From: RGIG250 sp964540025
GTDB taxonomy: Bacteria > Bacillota > Negativicutes > Selenomonadales > Selenomonadaceae
Length of the DNA stretch: 17,488 nt
Assembly: GCA_964540025.1 (NCBI GenBank)
Contig: CAZIKQ010000038.1
Span: 1 to 17,488 of the forward strand
Reading direction: 5' to 3'
Shown here: positions 1-7,002 of the stretch, piece after piece
Layout of the letters: every line of letters starts with the position of its first letter
Position numbering within the stretch: position 1 is the stretch's first letter
Program-made: the position numbers and the translations under genes
Notes under the pieces: model-generated
Told to the model about the DNA's origin: nothing
Databases searched by the model: none
Seen by the model: the letters and a program-made list of their open reading frames with translations, nothing else

Positions 1-291
1 GGCCAGGTGGCGGGATACGTTGGCTGCTGGGTTATCGATGACGAAGCGCAGATAACAAATGTGGCCATTCATCCTGACTATCAGGGACAGGGCGTCAGCC
101 GCCGGCTTCTGGAAAATCTTATTGCGGTCATCAGGGAGCGGGGGGCAGAACGGCTTACCCTTGAGGTCAGGCCCTCTAATACGGCGGCCCTGAATCTTTA
201 TACTTCGCTGGGCTTTGTGGATTGCGGCCGCCGTCCCCACTACTATGAGGATGGGGAAGATGCAATAATCATGTGGATGTTAAAGCTTTGA
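1..291 (+). CDS. rimI: Ribosomal protein alanine N-acetyltransferase RimI, 3' part (5' end outside window)
   Basis: This is the C-terminal ~96 residues of a GNAT-fold acetyltransferase. The open frame runs off the left edge of the window, so the GTG at position 7 is an internal valine rather than the start. RimI proteins are about 150 residues, so roughly a third is missing. The acetyl-CoA binding motif A is visible as HPDYQGQGVSRRLL (Q-x-x-G-x-G/A type), followed by the usual SNTAALNLYTSLGF helix and a GRRPHYYEDGEDAIIM ending typical of RimI. The family acetylates the N-terminal alanine of ribosomal protein S18. The stop lies 25 bases before tsaD. The rimI-tsaD order is common in Firmicutes, usually preceded by tsaE and tsaB, and this context supports RimI over a generic GNAT. 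Confidence 0.9.
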   Translation, partial: GQVAGYVGCWVIDDEAQITNVAIHPDYQGQGVSRRLLENLIAVIRERGAERLTLEVRPSNTAALNLYTSLGFVDCGRRPHYYEDGEDAIIMWMLKL

Positions 292-316
292 GGAAAGACC
301 AAAGGGGAGCAGAACC

Positions 317-1378
317 GTGGAATACTTTAACAGAGAAAGAATTGCCTCAAAACCGGCGGAAGAGCGAATCACCCTGGGAATAGAGTCCAGCTGTGACGAG
401 ACGGCAGCGGCTGTCCTCAGGGGCGGAAGAGAGCTGCTGGCCGACGTAATATCCACTCAGGTGCCCATTCACCGTAAGTTTGGCGGCGTGGTGCCGGAGA
501 TAGCTTCCCGGAATCATATTTTGAATGTCCTGCCGGTGGTGGATGAGGCGGTAAAGCAAGCCGGGCTGAAACTGGCGGATATCGATCAGATCGCCGTTAC
601 CTATGGGCCCGGTCTGGTGGGGGCGCTCCTGGTTGGCGTAGCCGCCGCAAAGTCCCTGGCCTGGTCGCTGGAAGTGCCCCTCATCGGCGTTAATCACCTG
701 GAGGGACATATATTTGCCAATTTTTTGAGCTTTCCTGATTTAACGCCTCCCTTTGTGGCTCTGGTGGCCTCGGGGGGGCATACGGCTCTGGTTCACGTTT
801 CAGACTATGACCGCTTCCGCCTTCTGGGCCAGACGAGGGATGACGCGGCCGGGGAGGCCTTTGACAAGGTGGCGAGGGTCATGGGGCTGCCCTATCCCGG
901 CGGGCCGGAAATCGACAGGCTGGCCAGAGAGGGCGATCCCCAGGCAATCGACTTCCCCAGGGCGCTGGCCAGGGATGGCTACGAGTTCAGCTTCAGCGGG
1001 CTGAAATCGGCGGTGCTCAATTATTTGAATACGCAGAAATTGAAAAATATACCGGTACGCAAGGCTGACGTGGCGGCTTCCTTCCAACAGGCCGTCATTG
1101 CCATACTGGTGGAAAAATCTCTTGCCGCCCTGGGGGAAACAGGACTGGACACGCTGGCGCTGGCTGGCGGCGTGGCGGCTAACGGCGCCCTGGAAGCGGA
1201 GCTTCGGCGGGCCACGGGAGAGGCCGGTTATAAATTTTATTTTCCCAATCGGCGGCTGTGCACTGACAATGCCGCCATGATTGCCTGCCGGGGGTATTAT
1301 CAGTCTTTGACCGATAATTATGAACACAATGACCTGACCCTGAACGCGGTTCCCGGACTGTCCCTGTCAGACAGGTGA
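317..1378 (+). CDS. tsaD: tRNA N6-adenosine threonylcarbamoyltransferase TsaD
   Basis: TsaD (Gcp/YgjD/Kae1 family) transfers the threonylcarbamoyl group from TC-AMP to A37 of ANN-decoding tRNAs, working with TsaB and TsaE in the cytoplasm. The 353-residue length is normal for the family. Visible motifs are GIESSCDETAAAVL (residues 21-34), the metal-binding pair H127 and H131 in NHLEGHIFAN, the nucleotide-loop SGGHTAL (152-158), GEAFDKVARVMGLPYPGGP (179-197) and CTDNAAMIA with the third metal ligand D317. The start is a GTG with GGGGAG seven bases upstream (304-309). The gene sits just after rimI and immediately before a sensor kinase gene, so the three were probably co-transcribed. Nothing looks damaged, and the identification is firm. 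Confidence 0.97.
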   Translation: MEYFNRERIASKPAEERITLGIESSCDETAAAVLRGGRELLADVISTQVPIHRKFGGVVPEIASRNHILNVLPVVDEAVKQAGLKLADIDQIAVTYGPGLVGALLVGVAAAKSLAWSLEVPLIGVNHLEGHIFANFLSFPDLTPPFVALVASGGHTALVHVSDYDRFRLLGQTRDDAAGEAFDKVARVMGLPYPGGPEIDRLAREGDPQAIDFPRALARDGYEFSFSGLKSAVLNYLNTQKLKNIPVRKADVAASFQQAVIAILVEKSLAALGETGLDTLALAGGVAANGALEAELRRATGEAGYKFYFPNRRLCTDNAAMIACRGYYQSLTDNYEHNDLTLNAVPGLSLSDR

Positions 1379-1389
1379 GGCGCTTTGAA

Positions 1390-2826
1390 ATGATAAAGGC
1401 GGATATCTGGCGGCGGTGTGAACTTTCCGGCAAGGAAATTGTCCGCCTGAAACAGATCGAGAATTTACTGCCCTTTCTGGCTGATTTTACCAATGCCATA
1501 GTCAATGTCTACGTACCCGGTAAAACGGCCGGTACAATCGTTCTGCTGGTTTCGGAGCGACCTCGGACTATTTTTTTCGGGAGCGGTCCCGTGGGGGGAG
1601 CCTTGCTTAACCTGAGCGAGGAGCCTTTGGTAAAGTATACCTTTGAAGAGGGAAGGCCCATTCACGGCCATCGGGAAATCGGGACAGGTGTCGATGAGGC
1701 AAGCATTGTCATGACTGCGGCGCCAGTTTTTGCAGATGGCCGGACAGCGGCGGTCGTGACGATTGAAACTACGAAGGAGACTTATGATTCCGGCGGCTAC
1801 AATCACATTTTGAAGGCGGCCAGGCTGCTGTTGGAGGATAATCTGCAGGATTATGCCCAGGAGATGTACCGTCCCATCAGGGAGACGGACGGGATACTCA
1901 TTGCTGATAAATTTGACCGGATCGTCTTTGCAAATCTGGCCGCCCAGAGGGTGTACAGGGTGCTGGGGGTCCTCAATCCGGTAGGCTTGCTGCGGAAGGA
2001 CAGGCTGCTGAACCGCCATATTACCAGCGAGACCATAAAGCCGGGACAGCCCAATGAAAGGGAAGTGACTGCCGGCGGTCTGGTTCTGGTAATGCGGGAT
2101 ATCCCGGTGGAGTCAAAGGGGGATCTCCGGGGACGGATCGTGGTGATCGAGGACGTCACGGCCCTGCGGGAAAAGGAAAAGGAAATCAGGCTTCAGAAGG
2201 CAGTGATCAGAGAAATCCATCACCGGGTCAAGAATAATCTTCAGAGCATCGCAAGCCTTTTGAACCTTCAAGCCCGCCGGATGAAAGCGCCGGAGGCAAG
2301 GGAAGCGCTGAAGGAAAGCGCCGGCCGGGTACGGAGCATCGCCACCATACACGAGTATCTGTCAAACAGAGGGACGGATATGGTGGACGCCATGTCTCTG
2401 GCCAGGAACCTCCTGAATAATATCGAGGCGATGGTTCGACCTGATTTCACCATAATCCGTCGGATTTCCGGGGAAACCTTTCCGCTCAATCCGGCCATGA
2501 CAACCGGCTTTGCCCTGGCGATAAACGAAATACTGCTCAATATTATCAAGCACGCTTTCAACGACAATCGGGTACGGGGAACCATCGGCCTGACTATTTC
2601 CAACGGGGCTGACTGCCATCGGCTAGTCCTGTATGACGACGGCTGCGGGCTGCCCGATGATTTCGATTTGGAGAATATCAATTCCCTGGGAATTACCCTG
2701 ATAAAAAATTTTATCCGGGATGATCTGGGAGGGACGTTTATTATGGAAAACAATGAGGGCAGAGGGACGAGAGCCGTCATAACTCTGCCGCTGGATACCG
2801 GCCGCCGGGAGGAAGTGATCCCATGA
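1390..2826 (+). CDS. pdtaS: Cytosolic sensor histidine kinase, PdtaS-like (HisKA_2 type)
   Basis: This 478-residue soluble sensor kinase partners the ANTAR regulator encoded next. There is no signal peptide or membrane helix. The N-terminal ~150 residues resemble the GAF-like sensing domain of the PdtaS/EutW kinases. A PAS-like segment follows at about 162-255 (DGILIADKFDRIVFANLAA). The HisKA_2 dimerisation box reads EIHHRVKNNLQSIASLLNLQ, with H278 the likely phosphoacceptor. The ATPase domain has an N-box NEILLN (379-384), a G1 box DDGCG (416-420) and a GRG near 457-459. A GTG at 1375 would overlap the tsaD stop, but ATG 1390 is preceded by AGGTGAGG (1373-1380) at good spacing, so I prefer it. 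The 3' end overlaps the next gene by four bases. The symbol reflects family resemblance, and the ligand is unknown. Confidence 0.88.
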   Translation: MIKADIWRRCELSGKEIVRLKQIENLLPFLADFTNAIVNVYVPGKTAGTIVLLVSERPRTIFFGSGPVGGALLNLSEEPLVKYTFEEGRPIHGHREIGTGVDEASIVMTAAPVFADGRTAAVVTIETTKETYDSGGYNHILKAARLLLEDNLQDYAQEMYRPIRETDGILIADKFDRIVFANLAAQRVYRVLGVLNPVGLLRKDRLLNRHITSETIKPGQPNEREVTAGGLVLVMRDIPVESKGDLRGRIVVIEDVTALREKEKEIRLQKAVIREIHHRVKNNLQSIASLLNLQARRMKAPEAREALKESAGRVRSIATIHEYLSNRGTDMVDAMSLARNLLNNIEAMVRPDFTIIRRISGETFPLNPAMTTGFALAINEILLNIIKHAFNDNRVRGTIGLTISNGADCHRLVLYDDGCGLPDDFDLENINSLGITLIKNFIRDDLGGTFIMENNEGRGTRAVITLPLDTGRREEVIP

Positions 2827-3410
2827 AAAATCCGCTTAATATAGTAATAGCCGATAATGAGTCGATCATCCGCATGGATTTGCGGGAGATGCTGGAGGAG
2901 CAGGGACATACCATTGTGGGGGAGGCCCATGATGGAAAACAGGCTCTGGAGCTGACGAGAAAATATCGGCCTGATTTGGTAATGATGGACATAAAAATGC
3001 CCAATATGGATGGTATCACCGCGGCCAAGGCAATCGCTGACGAAGGTATTGCCCCGGTTATTTTGCTGACGGCCTTCAGCGATTCGGAGATCGTAAATCG
3101 GGCGAAGGACGCCGGGGTACTGGCGTACCTCGTTAAGCCTGTCCGGGAGGAGAGCATTTCCCCGGCTATTGAAATCGCCCTCAGCCGCTGGCAGGAAATG
3201 AAAGAGCTGGAGCGGGAGCTGGAGGCGGCCAAGGATTCGCTGGAGTTTCGCAAGACCTTGGACAGGGCGAAGGGAATACTCATGGATGCCCATAATATTT
3301 CCGAAAGCGAAGCCTACCGCCGCATTCAGCGCTACAGTATGATGAAGCGAAAAACCATCAAGGAAGTGGCGGAGGCGATAGTTAGAGCCGGACTGAGAAA
3401 GAGAGGCTGA
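2823..3410 (+). CDS. pdtaR: ANTAR-domain response regulator, PdtaR-like (RNA-binding antiterminator)
   Basis: The 195-residue protein has a receiver domain (about 5-122) with acidic D11, phosphoacceptor D56 in DLVMMDIKMPN, T83 and K105 in AYLVKP. A helical linker follows at about 123-145 (WQEMKELERELEAAKDSLEF), then an ANTAR domain (about 143-190) with LDRAKGILMDAHNISESEAY and MKRKTIKEVAEAI. Known ANTAR regulators dimerise when phosphorylated and bind RNA carrying two tandem hexaloop hairpins, which prevents terminator formation. The four-base ATGA overlap with the kinase gene indicates translational coupling and a cognate pair. I found no convincing tandem hexaloop target inside this window, so its RNA targets are probably elsewhere in the genome. 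There is no clear terminator after the gene. Confidence 0.93.
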   Translation: MKNPLNIVIADNESIIRMDLREMLEEQGHTIVGEAHDGKQALELTRKYRPDLVMMDIKMPNMDGITAAKAIADEGIAPVILLTAFSDSEIVNRAKDAGVLAYLVKPVREESISPAIEIALSRWQEMKELERELEAAKDSLEFRKTLDRAKGILMDAHNISESEAYRRIQRYSMMKRKTIKEVAEAIVRAGLRKRG

Positions 3411-3486
3411 AAATATCCGCAGGCCTGATTAGCTTAGCGCCATACTTCGGTTTCTATGAGACGGGCGCGCATGGTTTGTATGCAGG

Positions 3487-3515
3487 TTCCCTTGTGCTGC
3501 CGTGTATGGTATAAT
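3487..3515 (+). promoter_or_regulatory. Extended -10 promoter upstream of the O-acetylation cassette
   Basis: A perfect TATAAT lies at 3510-3515, preceded by TGG at 3507-3509 (extended -10, TGn). The -35 hexamer at 17-base spacing is weak (TTCCCT, 3487-3492), as is usual for extended -10 promoters. It sits about 90 bases before the start of the acetyltransferase gene and would make the cassette independent of the pdtaS/pdtaR unit. The rest of 3411-3606 shows no ORF and no convincing hairpin. Confidence 0.6.
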
Positions 3516-3606
3516 GCGCAGAGTATGCGGGAGCAAAGTGATACGTAGCGAAGAAAGCAAAGCCGGACGATAGGACAATGAGATTTTGTATTCGGGGGAA
3601 TGAAGC

Positions 3607-4356
3607 ATGAAATGGGATATGTTGCGGAGGTGGCTGCTGGCAGTTGGGTTGGCGCTCGCTGTTACGGCGGCCTGTCGGAAATTTTTTAGGACGGAGGGTG
3701 TCGAGGTATTTTTGGTTGCGCAAACCTCCGTGCCCGTAACATATCAAGTTAGCTTTCATGGTGCGAACGGTATGTTTTGTGATGCGCTGTCCGTGCAGCA
3801 GGCGAGTGTGCGGCTGGATGAGGACGAGCGCCTGGCGTTCTTGCTGCCTATAAAAGAAACGGCGGGGATTCAGCTGACGCTTCGTTCGGATGATACATCG
3901 GGGGTCGTGCGCGTGCGCGCGCTTTCAATTAACGGTCGGGCTATTGATGTGTCCGAGGCGCTGCGGCAGGGCGTGACAGAAGGGACGGAGAAGATCGGCG
4001 CGGAGGACGGCAGCGTTTGTTTCATGCTGCGTGCGCCATCGGTTTCCTTCATTTTACCGGAGGGGATGAGCCACGCGCGGGCGCAAAGGCACTATGATAT
4101 GTTGCCGCTTTTCTCCGTGTTCATGATGAGCTGTCTGTTGCTGGTCGGGGCGGTAGATTGGGCGGTACCGCGTCTTTCCGGCTGGCGGGATTGTACGTCG
4201 GCGGTGTTTTTGCTGACCGTCGGGCTGATTTTCATCATACCAGTACTCAGACTGCGCTCGGAAGATGTGAGTGCAGCTGAAAATAGACATCTGTCCCCCC
4301 CCGAGGATGTTTTCGGATGGCGGCAGTCTGAACCCCGCGTTTGGGCGAGAGTTTGA
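3607..4356 (+). CDS. N-terminal part of a frameshifted AlgJ/AlgX-like O-acetyltransferase
   Basis: As it stands this frame encodes 249 residues, but homology-like signal ends near residue 232 (ENRHLSPP), where a run of eight C at 4295-4302 throws the frame. The last 17 residues are out-of-frame translation. Visible are a membrane anchor (about 7-24), a beta-rich exported region (about 30-155, with the stretch TLRSDDTSGVVRVRALSING), and two further membrane helices (about 165-188 and 197-215). The ENR...P motif just before the break is the usual entry into the AlgJ/AlgX-like domain, which continues in the next frame. Removing one C gives a single 570-residue protein ending at 5320. The ATG at 3607 follows GGGGGAA (3594-3600). 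The beta-rich region resembles carbohydrate-binding-like jelly rolls in general character only, and I cannot name its family. Product as read: probably non-functional alone. Confidence 0.72.
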   Translation: MKWDMLRRWLLAVGLALAVTAACRKFFRTEGVEVFLVAQTSVPVTYQVSFHGANGMFCDALSVQQASVRLDEDERLAFLLPIKETAGIQLTLRSDDTSGVVRVRALSINGRAIDVSEALRQGVTEGTEKIGAEDGSVCFMLRAPSVSFILPEGMSHARAQRHYDMLPLFSVFMMSCLLLVGAVDWAVPRLSGWRDCTSAVFLLTVGLIFIIPVLRLRSEDVSAAENRHLSPPEDVFGWRQSEPRVWARV

Positions 4357-5320
4357 AAGCTGGCTGAACGACCGCTTTTACGGGCGGGAGCGATATATCT
4401 CGTTGCACTACCGGTGGAATGCGCTGTTTGGGGATGTGCGGGAAAACGGCAAGGCGTTTACGGGCAAAGGCGGCTGGCTCTTTTACAAAGGAGATGATGG
4501 GCGCTCGTCGATTCCATTGTATCAAAACAAAATAGCGTTTTCTGAGACCGAGATGAAGCTCATCGGCGAGAATCTGCGGCAAATGTATACATGGCTCCAG
4601 CGGCAGGGCATCGCTTTTGCGGTGCTGGCCGCGCCGAATAAGCACGATGTGTACGGAGAATATTACAAGCCTGGCATGGCGAAGGTGGGAGAGAAGGATC
4701 GCATCCAGCTTTTGAAAGCGTTTCTCGACGCAGATCATTGCCCGGTATCCGTTGTATATCCTTTGGATGCTTTGCTGGCGCACAAAGCGAATGGTCTGCT
4801 TTACTGGAAGACGGATACTCACTGGTGCGAGCATGGCGCGTTTATCGGGTATCTGGCGTGGATGCGGGACCTGCGGAAACTCCTCCCCGCCGCTGAAGCG
4901 CTGCCACCTGCGCGCATGATATACGAAGAAACCAAAACACCGGCGGGGGATCTGACGGTGATGCTGAATCTCAGGGATACTTCCGCGTATGCGCAGGATG
5001 TGTATTTCGCTCCGAAACCTGCAGACGGCTGGTCATATACCGCGACAGAAGAGAAAAATGCGAAAGAGGGGGCGCAGAAACCATTCATTCGTACGAGGAC
5101 ACCTGGTAAGCCGTATAAAGCCGTTGTGTTTCGTGATTCGTTTACGACAAGCCTTTTGCCGTACCTGTCTTCCACTTTTGGCGAAGTCCTTTATGTTTGG
5201 GATCATGATTTAAATTCCTATACGGGGTTGATCCGTCAAGAACAACCGGATATTGTGCTGTGGGAATTTGTGAGCCGGTATGCGCAGGTGCTTTTGCTTC
5301 CGGTTCCTGGTTGGCAGTGA
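4271..5320 (+). CDS. C-terminal catalytic part of a frameshifted AlgJ/AlgX-like SGNH O-acetyltransferase
   Basis: This frame carries the catalytic domain of the protein begun at 3607. Real coding signal starts at about 4303 (RMFSDGGSLNPAFGREFESW), just past the C run, and the earlier codons from GTG 4271 are out-of-frame reading of the upstream part. Neither GTG 4271 nor ATG 4307 has a usefully spaced ribosome binding site, so independent translation is doubtful. Family hallmarks are NPAFGREFESWLNDRF, GWLFYKGDD, APNKHDVYG, the catalytic pair D182/H184 in TDTHW and the nucleophile candidate S290 in FRDSF (D403, H405 and S511 in the rejoined protein). In alginate and cellulose systems such enzymes acetylate exported polysaccharide outside the membrane, with acetyl groups delivered by an AlgI-like MBOAT protein, encoded here 11 bases downstream. 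The catalytic residues are all present, which argues for a recent or reversible break. Confidence 0.75.
   Translation: MQLKIDICPPPRMFSDGGSLNPAFGREFESWLNDRFYGRERYISLHYRWNALFGDVRENGKAFTGKGGWLFYKGDDGRSSIPLYQNKIAFSETEMKLIGENLRQMYTWLQRQGIAFAVLAAPNKHDVYGEYYKPGMAKVGEKDRIQLLKAFLDADHCPVSVVYPLDALLAHKANGLLYWKTDTHWCEHGAFIGYLAWMRDLRKLLPAAEALPPARMIYEETKTPAGDLTVMLNLRDTSAYAQDVYFAPKPADGWSYTATEEKNAKEGAQKPFIRTRTPGKPYKAVVFRDSFTTSLLPYLSSTFGEVLYVWDHDLNSYTGLIRQEQPDIVLWEFVSRYAQVLLLPVPGWQ
4295..4302 (+). repeat. C8 homopolymer at the frame break in the acetyltransferase gene
   Basis: Eight consecutive C follow CTGT. With eight, the upstream frame reads HLSPP-EDVFG and stops at 4356. With seven, it reads HLSPP-RMFSDGG and stays open to 5320. 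Poly-C tracts inside surface-modification genes are classic slipped-strand phase-variation sites. They are also a common place for sequencing indels. Confidence 0.8.
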
Positions 5321-5331
5321 GGTGACGGATT

Positions 5332-6738
5332 ATGTTATTCAGTTCGACTGTGTTTCTGTTTTGCTTTTTGCCGCTCTGCATGAGCCTGTATTTTGGCGTG
5401 CGCCGGGGTCTGCGGCTGTATATCCTGCTCTTTGCGAGCTTATTGTTCTACGGATGGGGCGAGCCCCGTTATCTGGCCGTGATGATCTTCGTATGCCTTG
5501 TGGACTATCTGGCGGCGCTCGCTATCGGAGCGAGTGAAGCGTGCTGGCGGCGGCGCAGCGCGCTTTTCGTAGCGGTTTGTGTCAATTTGGGACTTTTAGG
5601 ATATTTCAAATATTTTAATTTTTTCGTTGAAAATTGCAGTCTCTTTCTGGCGCATCCGCCGGCCCTTCGGCATATCGTCATGCCGATCGGCATATCTTTT
5701 TTTGTCTTTCAGGGGCTTTCTTATGTTGCTGATGTCTATCGCGGGGAGGTGGCCGTACAAAGAAGCTTTGCCAGGCTCTGTCTGTACGTTAGCTTTTTCC
5801 CACAGCTCATCGCAGGGCCGATCGTTCGGTATCGCGATATCGAGCGCGACATCATGAACCTCGATAGCGATTTTTCGGATGTATTGTATGGGATGAAGCG
5901 TTTTATCCTCGGGCTCGGCAAGAAGATGCTTATCGCAAATCCGCTCGGGGCGGCGGTGGCTCCGATCTTTGATGCGGGCTTTGCCGAGGCGGGGACGGCG
6001 GTTGCGTGGTTTGCCGCCGTCGCGTATTCCTTGCAGCTTTTCTTTGATTTTTCGGGCTACTCGGATATGGCGATCGGTCTCGGGCGCATCTTCGGCTTCC
6101 GGTTTCCAGAAAACTTCAGCTATCCGTATATCTCGAAGAGCATCACGGAGTTCTGGCGGCGCTGGCATATTTCGTTGGGGACGTGGTTTCGCGAATATCT
6201 ATATATCCCGCTTGGTGGTAATCGCCGGGGCAAATACCGTACCTATGCAAATCTTTTGCTGGTCTTTTTCGTGACGGGTCTATGGCACGGTGCAAACTGG
6301 ACATTTATTTTGTGGGGGCTGTGGCACGGGCTTTTTATTCTGCTGGAGCGCGCGGTTGGTGTTCCGCAGGGGAAGACGAAGTACGATCTTTTGCGTCACG
6401 TTTACACAGCGCTTGTTTTTATCATTGGCTGGACGATGTTTCGGGCGCCTACGGTGCAGGAGGGGGTAGGCTTCATTGGCACGATGCTGGGGATTTACAG
6501 TCCGGTGGCTGTGCCGGTGGCCGTAGGATATTACCTGACGAACAAAATCGCCGCAACGCTTTGCGCAGCCGCTTTTTTCAGTCTGCCCGTCAGCGGACGG
6601 CTCGCGGCGGCTGTCTTTCCAGAAGACAAGCTGCGCGGACAACTTGTCGGTAATGTTTGCCTCCTCGGCATACTCGTGCTCTCCATTGCATCTTTGGCGG
6701 CGTCCACATACAATCCGTTTATCTATTTCCGTTTTTAA
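5332..6738 (+). CDS. AlgI-like MBOAT membrane O-acyltransferase
   Basis: A 468-residue polytopic membrane protein of the MBOAT family (AlgI/DltB/PatA type), normal in length. Hallmarks are SLLFYGWGEPRYL (37-49), NLGLLGYFKYFNFF (85-98), MPIGISFFVFQGLSYVADVY (117-136), FPQLIAGPIVRY (156-167), FFDFSGYSDMAIGLG (237-251), the FWRRWHISLGTWFREYLYIP box (274-293, H279) and the conserved GLWHGANW (316-323) whose H319 matches the catalytic histidine of the family. These proteins move acetyl or acyl groups from a cytoplasmic donor across the membrane to an extracytoplasmic acceptor enzyme, here the AlgJ-like protein just upstream. The RBS GAGGTGA (5319-5325) overlaps the upstream stop region, so the two are probably translated from one message. 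DltB is less likely because no dltA, dltC or dltD is nearby. GCG dominates its alanine codons, unlike the flanking genes. Confidence 0.92.
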   Translation: MLFSSTVFLFCFLPLCMSLYFGVRRGLRLYILLFASLLFYGWGEPRYLAVMIFVCLVDYLAALAIGASEACWRRRSALFVAVCVNLGLLGYFKYFNFFVENCSLFLAHPPALRHIVMPIGISFFVFQGLSYVADVYRGEVAVQRSFARLCLYVSFFPQLIAGPIVRYRDIERDIMNLDSDFSDVLYGMKRFILGLGKKMLIANPLGAAVAPIFDAGFAEAGTAVAWFAAVAYSLQLFFDFSGYSDMAIGLGRIFGFRFPENFSYPYISKSITEFWRRWHISLGTWFREYLYIPLGGNRRGKYRTYANLLLVFFVTGLWHGANWTFILWGLWHGLFILLERAVGVPQGKTKYDLLRHVYTALVFIIGWTMFRAPTVQEGVGFIGTMLGIYSPVAVPVAVGYYLTNKIAATLCAAAFFSLPVSGRLAAAVFPEDKLRGQLVGNVCLLGILVLSIASLAASTYNPFIYFRF

Positions 6739-6882
6739 TGGCGAAGAAATGAAGAAGCGGTTACTTGAGGAAAAAGAGTGCTTTAATGAAGGGCTTAGCC
6801 TATTACAATCTGTTGCTTAAAAATAATTTGTTCAGGTGTCCTGCTTGCTATTGTAATCAACCGACATATTATTTTTCTGGCG

Positions 6883-6898
6883 TACAAAAAATTTTGTA
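6883..6898. promoter_or_regulatory. 16-bp palindrome upstream of thrC, possible operator
   Basis: TACAAAA-AA-TTTTGTA forms two perfect 7-base arms around a 2-base centre and overlaps the candidate -35 of thrC. Its position suits a repressor site. AT-rich palindromes of this size can also arise by chance, and no regulator is identifiable. The rest of 6739-7002 holds no gene I can support, and no clear terminator for the MBOAT gene. Confidence 0.35.
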
Positions 6899-6922
6899 GC
6901 GAATATTACCGGCCTATAGTAT
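6894..6922 (+). promoter_or_regulatory. Candidate thrC promoter
   Basis: TTGTAG (6894-6899) and TAGTAT (6917-6922) are separated by 17 bases. TATAGT at 6915 and TATGAT at 6920 are alternative -10 hexamers with poorer spacing. The expected leader is about 75 bases, too short for a T-box, and none is visible. Confidence 0.35.
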
Positions 6923-7002
6923 GATAGTGAAGTATTATCGGCAAACGCAATCGCCGGGTGAATATTGGCAGAAGATGCAGAGATAAGAAGGAGCAGCAGG
7001 CA

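Noticed and set aside
2268..3293. 341-codon minus-strand frame across the kinase and regulator genes
   Set aside because: It crosses two well-supported genes and their four-base overlap, has no RBS or motif, and is low-complexity in character.
4291..4310. Programmed ribosomal frameshifting at TCC CCC CCC GAG as the normal expression route
   Set aside because: A +1 (or -2) shift would be required, there is no downstream stimulatory structure or helpful stop at the site, and this gene family is not known to use it. A tract-length change is simpler, though not excluded.
6749..6820. 23-codon ATG frame after the MBOAT gene (MKKRLLEEKECF...)
   Set aside because: It is very short, has no properly spaced RBS, and there is no independent support for translation.
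6923..7002. T-box or threonine attenuator in the thrC leader
   Set aside because: The leader is about 75 bases, too short for a T-box, and has no threonine-rich leader peptide or terminator hairpin.
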